A stretch of DNA of 8,057 nt, taken from assembly GCA_050251415.1 (NCBI GenBank), contig JBFWMT010000078.1, positions 1 through 8,057 of the forward strand, read 5' to 3'. Position numbers and translations under genes: made by a program. The notes under the pieces were generated by a model. The model was not told the origin of the DNA. It ran no database searches and saw only the letters and a program-made list of their open reading frames with translations. Numbering within the stretch: the first letter of the stretch is position 1; each line of letters begins with the position of its first letter. Shown piece by piece: positions 1-6,005 of the stretch. Origin of the DNA: UBA8514 sp050251415 (lineage in GTDB: Bacteria > Bacillota > Clostridia > Lachnospirales > Anaerotignaceae).

Positions 1-659
1 AAAAATAGCTTGTACTTGTACCCTCTTTTTAAAAGTGCGGGAATCTGTATAATTGCCTGCATTGCCCACCCAATAAGAAATGCAAACGTAAGTCCATAAA
101 TTCCAAAACGGTCATTTAAAAATACATAGTAAATAATTATAATTGCATTTGAAACAATACTCATTGCCGCAGGTATGTTAAATTCGTCCATTGATTGCAA
201 AATGCCAACAAAGGAAAATGCCAAACCTGTAAATATTGTAGCTGGAAATAGTATTCGTAATAACTTTGTACAAAGTACCGCTGTTGGGGCATCAAACCCA
301 TCAGCAAACCACGTTGTAAGCTGTGGTGCAAATATAATGCCCAAAACTGTAAGTAGGGTAGAAAGCATACCAACCATTGTAATAAAGTTGTTTGAAAGCT
401 TAAAGGCCTCTTCTTTGCCTTTTTTTTGAATATACTCATTGAATACTGGTATGAAACTTGCAGAAATAGCTGATGCAAAAACCACATCAAAAAATATACG
501 TGGTATTAGGCTTGCCGTTGAAAATGCATTAGCTTGTGGGCCTATGGAATAATTCCATGCCAAAAATTGCTCACGTACCAAACCCAAAAGTTTCCCAATA
601 AGGGTAATTATCATCATAAAACTAACGGCTTTTACCGCATTATTCTTTTCTTTAGTCAT
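1..659 (-). CDS. murJ: Lipid II flippase MurJ (MviN family), N-terminal part, cut by window edge
   Basis: This gene encodes an integral membrane protein of the MurJ/MviN branch of the MOP superfamily, which flips lipid-linked peptidoglycan precursor across the cytoplasmic membrane. About 219 codons are visible; the family usually has about 500 residues, so the C-terminal half lies outside the window. The start ATG (659-657) has a GAGGAT ribosome binding site 7 bases upstream. Visible family traits are the N-terminal helix with GKLLGLVRE (residues 22-30), the LIPRIFFD stretch (51-58) leading into an ASAISASFIPVFNEY segment, and alternating hydrophobic helices near 92-110, 134-153, 164-180 and 187-207. 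Conserved arginines at 29 and 54 fit the positively charged central cavity known in MurJ. It is the last minus-strand gene here, separated from the upstream gene by a terminator, so it probably has its own promoter. The identification rests on sequence recall, and a polysaccharide flippase of the same superfamily is a less likely alternative. Confidence 0.88.
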   Translation of the reverse strand, partial: MTKEKNNAVKAVSFMMIITLIGKLLGLVREQFLAWNYSIGPQANAFSTASLIPRIFFDVVFASAISASFIPVFNEYIQKKGKEEAFKLSNNFITMVGMLSTLLTVLGIIFAPQLTTWFADGFDAPTAVLCTKLLRILFPATIFTGLAFSFVGILQSMDEFNIPAAMSIVSNAIIIIYYVFLNDRFGIYGLTFAFLIGWAMQAIIQIPALLKRGYKYKLF

Positions 660-682
660 TTCATATCCTCACAATACGCCTT

Positions 683-703
683 ATTATACAGCATATTATT
701 ATA
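683..703 (-). promoter_or_regulatory. Candidate -10 elements for murJ
   Basis: Two perfect TATAAT hexamers lie on the minus strand at 703-698 and 688-683, 15 bases apart, in front of murJ. The first would give a leader of roughly 30 bases and is the better candidate, because the second would leave hardly more than the ribosome binding site. I see no good -35 hexamer 16-18 bases upstream of either one; the sequence there is a homopolymeric A/T tract. The call is therefore tentative. Confidence 0.35.
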
Positions 704-761
704 CCCCTTTTTTTACAAAAAAGGTAGCTTTTTTCAATTTAATTTTAAATTATATAATAAG

Positions 762-795
762 AAATAAGGATAGAGGTTTTCCCCTACCCTTATTT
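762..795 (-). terminator. Intrinsic terminator after the NAGPA-domain gene
   Basis: The minus-strand RNA from 795 to 762 folds into a 15-bp stem with an AAAA loop (777-780), starting 3 bases after the stop codon of the 935-residue gene. All pairs hold in the minus-strand RNA, two of them as G-U wobbles that would be mismatches in plus-strand RNA, so the structure is directional. The downstream sequence is U-rich (UCUUAUUAUAUAAUUU) but is not a clean U run. Confidence 0.8.
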
Positions 796-797
796 GT

Positions 798-3605
798 TTA
801 GTATAAATTTATTTTTTCAAAAACTGCCGTTTCACCATTAAGCTTAAACCTTAAGGTAACAAAATTCTTGTTAATTTCTCCGTTTGCTTTCCAAAGCTGT
901 GGCAATGAAATATACCTTACTCCCTCTTTAACTGTAAGTGAATAGCTGCTTTGGCTGTTTGAAATTACAAAAACATTTTTCCCAGTATCTACAATATCCT
1001 TTAACGCACTTTGGAACAATGCTTCTTCGTGTTCATCGTAAAAATCAGATGGTGCAAGGTCCATAAAGAAAATAACATTTTTATTATTTGCATTAATTAC
1101 GTCGTTTTTAAATGATGACCACTGTGATTTTTTCGTTTGCACAAAACCACCATACTGTGCAAACATATTAACAAGTGTAACATTATTTTTATTGTATACC
1201 TTATAGTCTTCAGTCCATTTAATTACTTCTGCACCGTTTCCAGCAGAAATATCGCTTTTACCAGCAAACACAGCTATATCACTGTTACCAAGGGTAGTGT
1301 TAACTTTTGCTCTTTCAGATGTGTAAGTATTTACGTTTGCCACACCGCTTGTTAGGGAACCAGCCATGCTAATATATGTATAGCCACTCTCCTTGCCTGT
1401 GGTGTCTCCCTCAAACCTGTCTTTTATACGCTGTGCTACAGGAACTTCAACATTTGCATCAATAGGAAATTCTCCACGCAAATTATCAAAATACATTACC
1501 TGCTGCGCTGTGTTTGTGTTTGTAATTGCTGCAACATAAATAGTTTTAACAGATATTGGGTATGTAACATTTGAAGGTATATCGGCTGTCATTGTCTGCC
1601 AATCCGTCCAGTTTACGTCACGTGAAAAATCAATAACATTTTCCGCCCCATTGGCATCAATAATTTTTGCACGTACCCAATGCCCTGTGCCGTTGCCTTT
1701 TATGTCAAGTTTAAGTCTGCTTGGCTGCCCACTTATTGCAACTGCCGTTGGGAAGCTAAGATATGCCGCCTGTGTAGTGGCAGCTTCTTTAAAATAATAG
1801 CTTAAAGCAAGTCCCTTACTTCCATCACTTATATTTGCTGTAGATATTCCTGCTATACCATCTATACCAGTTGGGTATGAAGTAAAATCAAGATATTTTA
1901 CATTTTCAAAGCTTGAAATCATTTTTTCTTCTGTTCCCACAACAACCTTTACATAGCACTTTATGTCCCCATAACTGCATGTAATATAGCCTGCACCTTT
2001 TTTAGTTGCTTTAAATGCAGTTCCGTTTATTTCACCAAAGTCTGATGAAAGACTTACTCCCTTTGTAAGTTCTGCTGTGTTCCCATCTACTGTAATTCCT
2101 TTAAAACTAAGATTTACAGACTCGCCAACGTTCAGGTTAATCTGTGATTTATTTGCCTCGATTGCGGCTATTTCAGACACCTCAACCGTGGTGGTTGCAA
2201 CCAGATTGTTGTAGGTTGCTGTAATAAACGCACTTCCCGTGCTTTCTGCCTTAAATGCATTACCATTAATTGTTCCCATGTTACTGTCACAGGCAAAATC
2301 AACGTCGCTTGTGGAAACGGCAATACGATGATAATTTTCATCATAGCCATAAACCTCAAATGTTGCAGTTCCACCCTCAACAATACTTTGCGCTGATGGT
2401 TTCACATGAAGTTCAGTAATTTCTCCAACTGTACTATTGTCAAAAACACCCACTGCTATCATCACTGGTCTTTCGCTGCCTTCTGCCGGACTAGATACAG
2501 TTGAAACACTGCTTTCTTCTATGGTTTTAACCGCCATTAAAGATGAGCCGCCGCCATCAAGGTTCAGTCCATTGTACATTCCTTCACTTTTTAAAAGCCA
2601 TACTGCCTCATCAACAGTTAAACCAATGCTTACGTTACTGCCATTACTTCTCTGTCCGTCTGCTACAAATATTTTAAGTGTTTTCTGGTCTTGAGATAAA
2701 CCAAGCAAAGTTCTTGGCTGTCTGCCTGTTGCCATTTCGCCGTAATTTTCAGGCTTTTCACCATTTTTAAGTATAACTCCACCACCACTGATAGCTGTGT
2801 TTATTTTGTCAACATCAAATGTAGAAGTTATTTTGAACTCTGCACTTTGTCCAACTGCAAATTTGCTTATATAAACATCTGCAAACTCGCTACTTAAAAC
2901 AACAATGTAACCATTTTCTGGTATAGTAACTGTTTCACCTTTTGCTGAAATTTTCACTATTTTACCATCTTCAACAACTAACTTTGTAAGATTACTGAAT
3001 CTTGCATCAATTGCTTTGGTGTCTGTACAAACGTTTCTATCTAGGTAAACAGGATAAATCATTTGCGTAATAGAGTTTATTCCAGCAAATTCAAAGTAAG
3101 AGTTGCCGTCTGCATAAAACTCCATATGGTTTGTAAGGTAGTCAAAATATGCCTGACCATTTATGTCTTCAAAATATGTACCAAACTGACCTCCGTTCAA
3201 ATTTTTGTCTGTATCCATGGATACAACTTTACCATTGGCAACATTCGTACCAAAACCCGCAGAATATTTGCCTGTCATGCCAAAATAAGCTGAATTAACA
3301 CCTGCAATTGCGTTTGCATCGGTTATAAGCTTCCCAACCTTTTCCCTAAGCCCTGCCTCGGTTTTGGACTGAATTGGTTCAACGGATATATTGCTATTGG
3401 TCAAATCCACGGTTAGCTTGTATATGTCTAACCATCCCTCTTCTGTAAGTCTGTGCATTTTCTCATATGTAACTCCCTTGGCAACCATTTCAGTTGTAAC
3501 CTGCTGGTAAAGGGTAGTTGCACCGAAGGCAACGGTACTGCAAGCTAAAATAGTTCCAGCCAATACCGTAACCACAATTATTTTTCTAAAGACATTTATT
3601 TTCAT
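798..3605 (-). CDS. Secreted multidomain phosphodiester glycosidase (NAGPA-domain) protein
   Basis: This is a 935-residue exported protein. A signal peptide covers about residues 1-28, with a likely signal peptidase I site after AFG; a lipobox-like ILAC at 19-22 makes a lipoprotein possible but less convincing. Residues about 40-390 form a NAGPA domain (the family of N-acetylglucosamine-1-phosphodiester alpha-N-acetylglucosaminidase), with NSAYFG (104-109), SGGGVIL (273-279), GRQPRTLLG (294-302), FVADGQ (313-318) and the signature LDGGGSS (349-355). Two bacterial Ig-like domains follow (about 395-477 and 478-558), each with an ING.AFKA....G...I...Y pattern. A beta-sandwich resembling a carbohydrate-binding module lies at about 560-715. 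The C-terminal part (about 735-935) resembles a calcineurin-like phosphoesterase but lacks its His/Asp metal ligands. The ribosome binding site AAGGAG is 8 bases before the ATG. The gene lies 39 bases after a small secreted protein, probably in one operon, and is followed by a terminator. It probably cleaves sugar-1-phosphodiester linkages in a surface polymer; the actual substrate is unknown. Confidence 0.85.
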   Translation of the reverse strand: MKINVFRKIIVVTVLAGTILACSTVAFGATTLYQQVTTEMVAKGVTYEKMHRLTEEGWLDIYKLTVDLTNSNISVEPIQSKTEAGLREKVGKLITDANAIAGVNSAYFGMTGKYSAGFGTNVANGKVVSMDTDKNLNGGQFGTYFEDINGQAYFDYLTNHMEFYADGNSYFEFAGINSITQMIYPVYLDRNVCTDTKAIDARFSNLTKLVVEDGKIVKISAKGETVTIPENGYIVVLSSEFADVYISKFAVGQSAEFKITSTFDVDKINTAISGGGVILKNGEKPENYGEMATGRQPRTLLGLSQDQKTLKIFVADGQRSNGSNVSIGLTVDEAVWLLKSEGMYNGLNLDGGGSSLMAVKTIEESSVSTVSSPAEGSERPVMIAVGVFDNSTVGEITELHVKPSAQSIVEGGTATFEVYGYDENYHRIAVSTSDVDFACDSNMGTINGNAFKAESTGSAFITATYNNLVATTTVEVSEIAAIEANKSQINLNVGESVNLSFKGITVDGNTAELTKGVSLSSDFGEINGTAFKATKKGAGYITCSYGDIKCYVKVVVGTEEKMISSFENVKYLDFTSYPTGIDGIAGISTANISDGSKGLALSYYFKEAATTQAAYLSFPTAVAISGQPSRLKLDIKGNGTGHWVRAKIIDANGAENVIDFSRDVNWTDWQTMTADIPSNVTYPISVKTIYVAAITNTNTAQQVMYFDNLRGEFPIDANVEVPVAQRIKDRFEGDTTGKESGYTYISMAGSLTSGVANVNTYTSERAKVNTTLGNSDIAVFAGKSDISAGNGAEVIKWTEDYKVYNKNNVTLVNMFAQYGGFVQTKKSQWSSFKNDVINANNKNVIFFMDLAPSDFYDEHEEALFQSALKDIVDTGKNVFVISNSQSSYSLTVKEGVRYISLPQLWKANGEINKNFVTLRFKLNGETAVFEKINLY

Positions 3606-3644
3606 TTATTTTCTCCTTAAATTCATGATGTCGCTTTTTTACAG

Positions 3645-4187
3645 CTATTTTATTTCATATCCACCTTTAATAATAAACCATGCCTCTTGGCTTGTAACAA
3701 CTGCTCCACGCCCGTCTGCTCTAGGTATAATAATAAGGTGATTTTTTTCCAACTCTGTACCGTTAAAATATTCTGCACCTGTCGAAGTATCAATAATTCC
3801 GTCTACACCAGTGCAATAGCTTATGGCAGTTCCGCTTCTTAAAATAATTTCAGCGCCCTCCTTGCCAACAACGATCTGCCCCTGAGTTGCCTGAACAGGT
3901 TCAAAAGTAAGTGCTCCACTTGTATCGGCCGTGCCTAGGTCTTCAATCTGAGCCATGACGTTATCTACTATTCTCTGCTCATTAATGGCAGTGCCTGTTG
4001 AAGAAACACTTGTGTTAAGTATGCCAAGCAGATTTGCTATAGACTCGTCAACATAGCTTTTGGTAACTATGGGGTCTGCGCTAGAGCCAGGGTCAACACT
4101 GGATGCCGCCCCAACGGAGTAAATTGTACCCGCCACTATTAATGCTGTAACTGTTCCAAAAACAGCTATCTTTTTATTTATACTCAT
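3645..4187 (-). CDS. Small secreted protein of unknown function, upstream of the NAGPA protein
   Basis: This 180-residue exported protein has unknown function. A signal peptide is clear: MSINKK, a hydrophobic stretch at about 7-24, and a likely cleavage after VGA (residue 27). A Ser/Ala/Asp-rich linker follows, then a stretch around 42-82 (including SYVDESIANLLGIL) that could be helical. A compact C-terminal domain covers about 90-180 and carries the most conserved-looking motifs: GKEGAEIILRSGTA (108-121), GIIDTSTGAEY (130-140), NHLIIIPRADGRG (149-161) and the ending IIKGGYEIK. These match an uncharacterised secreted protein family that I recall from clostridial genomes, with no known activity. 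The only cysteine after the signal peptide is C125, so there is no disulfide, and no catalytic signature or cell-wall anchor is visible. GGGAGGAT sits 8 bases before the ATG. The gene is first in a two-gene unit with the NAGPA protein, so a shared role at the cell surface is likely but inferred. Confidence 0.75.
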   Translation of the reverse strand: MSINKKIAVFGTVTALIVAGTIYSVGAASSVDPGSSADPIVTKSYVDESIANLLGILNTSVSSTGTAINEQRIVDNVMAQIEDLGTADTSGALTFEPVQATQGQIVVGKEGAEIILRSGTAISYCTGVDGIIDTSTGAEYFNGTELEKNHLIIIPRADGRGAVVTSQEAWFIIKGGYEIK

Positions 4188-4231
4188 ATATTAATCCTCC
4201 CGAATGTAAATTGACCCTCGTTGCAAATGAT

Positions 4232-4257
4232 TACATACAATACCCAAAGCGTATGTA
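4232..4257. repeat. Inverted repeat in the leader of the secreted-protein operon
   Basis: A 7-bp perfect inverted repeat, TACATAC (4232-4238) and GTATGTA (4251-4257), is separated by 12 bases. It lies between the candidate promoter (4279-4306) and the start codon at 4187, roughly 15-40 bases after the predicted transcription start. It could be an operator or a weak leader hairpin. It matches no riboswitch class I recognise. Confidence 0.4.
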
Positions 4258-4278
4258 CATAAATAATGATAGCACAAA

Positions 4279-4306
4279 TTTATACTTTTTTCCGCTTTTT
4301 GACCAA
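4279..4306 (-). promoter_or_regulatory. Candidate sigma-A promoter for the secreted-protein operon
   Basis: On the minus strand, TTGGTC (4306-4301) is followed after 16 bases by TATAAA (4284-4279). This would give a 5' leader of about 85 bases before the ATG at 4187. An alternative is an extended -10 element, TGCTATCAT, a few bases downstream, but it has no good -35 partner. The region is the only gap upstream of this operon, so a promoter is expected here. Confidence 0.5.
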
Positions 4307-4355
4307 TTTTTAATAAAATTGTAACTTAAAAAAGCAATAAAATTTGGCAACATAT

Positions 4356-4403
4356 AAATAGACCGATTTTCTAGGAAAAAGTTCCCAAATAATCGGTCTA
4401 TTT
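4356..4403 (-). terminator. Long terminator hairpin after the YhcC-like radical SAM gene
   Basis: A perfect 13-bp inverted repeat (4356-4368 with 4391-4403, core GACCGATT/AATCGGTC) begins 6 bases after the stop codon of the radical SAM gene. The 22-base interior can extend the hairpin with a GGGAA/UUCCU pairing in minus-strand RNA. Minus-strand RNA continues with UAUG and then mixed sequence, so the U tail is short (CUAUUUAU). The plus-strand side has a better run (TATTTTTAG), so the element may work in both directions. Confidence 0.75.
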
Positions 4404-4409
4404 TTAGTG

Positions 4410-5360
4410 TTAGAAAAATTTTTTAACTGCACTTCCGCCCATATAACTGCATAAATCACCTTGCACAAAGCCATTTTCAACCATTTCAGCCTCAATTTCA
4501 TCCCTTATTTTCCACCAGCTTTCGTTCCAGTTGGCAAATAAGGTGTTGTCTTTGGGTGCTCGTCCAATAATTCTTTGTACATAAACCTGTGGTGATAAAT
4601 ACCTTAAAAAAGCAATTACACGTTTCTTGTATTCCTCCACAGTACAAAGAATAAATTCATTGTTTTTGTATTGCATGGCCATTTCTGTTCCATCAACAAT
4701 ATACAGCGCATGAAGCTTTATAAAATCAGTTTTAAGAACAGATACTATTTTTGCGGCTTCAATTACATCTGTCATGTTATCCCATGGAAGATTAACTATA
4801 AGATGTGTACAGATTTTAAATCCATATTGTTTAATTAAAATCATTGCCTCAATATACTCCGCAAGGCTATGCCCACGGTTAATTTTTTCCAGCGTGTGGT
4901 AATTGGTGCTTTGCAGTCCAAGCTCCACCGTTATTTCTATTCCTTTTTCAACCTCAATTGCCTTTAGCACATCCAGATATTCTTTTCTTATACAATCTGG
5001 CCTTGTGGAAACGGCAATTTCAACAATATTCTCCCCAGTTACCTGTTTCATATAGCTTTCAAACTGTTCCAATGGCAAAAATGTATTTGTAAAGTTTTGA
5101 AAATATGCAATAAATTTATTCGCTTTATATCTGCCGCCAATGTACTCCATATTTGCTTTAAGCTGCTCCCTAATTAAAAGAGTGCCGGATAGATTTTCAA
5201 ATCCGGCACCCTCATCATCGCAATAAGTACATCCACCTTTTCCGTCCACTCTGTTAGGGCAGGAAACTGGTATGTTAAGCGGCAGTTTATAAACTTTTTC
5301 GCCATATCTGTTTTTAAGATACTGCGAGTAACGATTGTAAACATCTCCGCAAATATTCAT
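4410..5360 (-). CDS. Radical SAM protein, YhcC/YtqA (TIGR01212-like) family
   Basis: This is a 316-residue cytosolic radical SAM enzyme of unknown substrate. The N-terminus is typical of the E. coli YhcC and B. subtilis YtqA family: YNRYSQYLKNRYGEKVYKLP, then SCPNR, then the cluster-binding cysteines C34, C44 and C47 (CX9CX2C, the family's unusual spacing). STRPDCI (about 118-124) and LGLQSTN fit the radical SAM barrel. The length is normal for the family. It starts 5 bases after the stop of a small P-loop protein. The bases before its ATG (ATTATTTAAAATAA) contain no Shine-Dalgarno, and I found no better in-frame start, so translation probably depends on coupling to the upstream gene. A perfect 9-bp hairpin lies early in the gene (5182-5209). 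Relatives include Elp3-like proteins, but no acetyltransferase domain is present. The family assignment is firm and the function is unknown. Confidence 0.9.
   Translation of the reverse strand: MNICGDVYNRYSQYLKNRYGEKVYKLPLNIPVSCPNRVDGKGGCTYCDDEGAGFENLSGTLLIREQLKANMEYIGGRYKANKFIAYFQNFTNTFLPLEQFESYMKQVTGENIVEIAVSTRPDCIRKEYLDVLKAIEVEKGIEITVELGLQSTNYHTLEKINRGHSLAEYIEAMILIKQYGFKICTHLIVNLPWDNMTDVIEAAKIVSVLKTDFIKLHALYIVDGTEMAMQYKNNEFILCTVEEYKKRVIAFLRYLSPQVYVQRIIGRAPKDNTLFANWNESWWKIRDEIEAEMVENGFVQGDLCSYMGGSAVKKFF
5182..5209 (-). other. Intragenic terminator-like hairpin
   Basis: Inside the YhcC-like gene, GTGCCGGAT and ATCCGGCAC (5182-5190 and 5201-5209) form a perfect 9-bp, GC-rich inverted repeat with a 10-base loop. 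In minus-strand RNA it is followed directly by UCUUUUAAUUA. It lies about 150 bases into the coding sequence, just after the CX2C cluster motif. It looks like an intrinsic terminator or RNA processing site, although it may be a chance result of the codons for residues 51-60. Confidence 0.5.
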
Positions 5361-5365
5361 TTATT

Positions 5366-5776
5366 TTAAATAATATATTTTTGTGCATTTGCCGGGAGCG
5401 CATCAGCCTTAGCACTAACAATCATAGAAAAATCAACATTTTCGTTTGTTGAGAATTCCTCAACTTTTTTAACAAACTGGCCGAAGTCTTCCGTTGGCAT
5501 ATCCTTAACAATATTGTTTAAACCATCAATATAGATATGTTCGATATCGCTGTCCTGGCTCATAATGCCACATATAAACCCAAAGAAAGTTTTATGGTCT
5601 TCCATTTTGTAGTTCGTTTTCACAAAACGTATATTATAGTGTAAATCATACATGTGTCTGTTGTCATCATCAATAAAAACAATGTGACCGTTTGCTGCTT
5701 TACCGGATTCATTAGCCATTTCAATAAGCCTTTTTGTCTTACCCTCGCCTTTTTCTCCTGCAATAATCTGTATCAT
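5366..5776 (-). CDS. Small P-loop ATPase-like protein, function unknown
   Basis: This 136-residue protein begins directly with a beta strand and a Walker A loop, GEKGEGKT (residues 7-14), followed by a helix. Other recognisable P-loop-fold elements are the strand HIVFIDDD (31-38), a Walker B-like strand HIYIDGL (80-86) and a late strand MIVSAKAD (118-125). No trans-membrane segment or zinc ribbon is present. The topology loosely recalls thymidine kinase, but the lasso-domain cysteines of that enzyme are absent. Similar short clostridial proteins exist in databases, as far as I recall, as hypothetical or loosely 'PilT-like' proteins; no pilus role is supported here. A strong GGGGGAG site lies about 6 bases before the ATG, and a near-consensus promoter is upstream. 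It is the first gene of a pair with the YhcC-like radical SAM gene, 5 bases apart. NTP binding is well supported; any partner or target is unknown. Confidence 0.8.
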   Translation of the reverse strand: MIQIIAGEKGEGKTKRLIEMANESGKAANGHIVFIDDDNRHMYDLHYNIRFVKTNYKMEDHKTFFGFICGIMSQDSDIEHIYIDGLNNIVKDMPTEDFGQFVKKVEEFSTNENVDFSMIVSAKADALPANAQKYII

Positions 5777-5825
5777 TACAATCTCCCCCTTTTATTTGGA
5801 TATGATTTGTTTTTGATGTTACTAA

Positions 5826-5854
5826 ATTATACTACAGCAACAGAATTAACTCAA
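5826..5854 (-). promoter_or_regulatory. Sigma-A promoter for the P-loop / radical SAM pair
   Basis: On the minus strand, TTGAGT (5854-5849) is followed after exactly 17 bases by a consensus TATAAT (5831-5826). The predicted transcription start is near 5819, giving a leader of about 43 bases with the GGGGGAG ribosome binding site near its end. A-rich tracts lie further upstream (5928-5955 on the plus strand as T runs), about 75 bases before the -35, too far for a classical UP element. Confidence 0.8.
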
Positions 5855-5877
5855 TAAATTTAATAAAAATCATCTAT

Positions 5878-5899
5878 AAATTAAGTTATTTCTTAATTT
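5878..5899. repeat. Operator-like dyad upstream of the P-loop gene promoter
   Basis: A perfect 8-bp inverted repeat, AAATTAAG (5878-5885) and CTTAATTT (5892-5899), has a 6-base spacer. It is centred about 35 bases upstream of the -35 hexamer of the promoter at 5826-5854. Its size and symmetry suit a dimeric regulator, but in such A+T-rich sequence chance symmetry is common. Confidence 0.35.
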
Positions 5900-5970
5900 T
5901 AGTATTCTATCACAAAGTTAAAATTCCTCTTTTTTTTCTATTTTTTTTACTTTTTAGTTATTATTAAAAA

Positions 5971-5993
5971 TAAATAAGGTTTTGCCTAATTTA
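5971..5993 (-). terminator. Probable terminator after the cysK / radical SAM unit
   Basis: Minus-strand RNA from 5993 to 5971 forms a 9-position stem with one U-U mismatch and a 5-base loop (core UUAGG/CCUUA), followed by UUUAUUUUUAAUAAUA. It lies 12 bases after the stop codon of the SPASM-type radical SAM gene. The stem is A+T-rich and imperfect, so termination may be leaky. Read-through would continue into the P-loop gene, which has its own promoter. Confidence 0.55.
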
Positions 5994-6005
5994 AGAAGTA
6001 AAATA

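Noticed and set aside
161..490. Minus-strand open frame of 109 codons within murJ
   Set aside because: It is out of frame with the clear MurJ reading, which runs to the window edge and carries the family motifs.
534..767. Plus-strand open frame of 77 codons crossing the murJ start and intergenic region
   Set aside because: It has no ribosome binding site and covers the murJ start and promoter; the composition is that of A+T-rich noncoding sequence.
5366..5776. Annotation of the P-loop protein as PilT or thymidine kinase
   Set aside because: It is far too short for PilT and lacks the His and Asp boxes; it also lacks the zinc-binding cysteines and lasso of thymidine kinase. Only a P-loop fold is supported.
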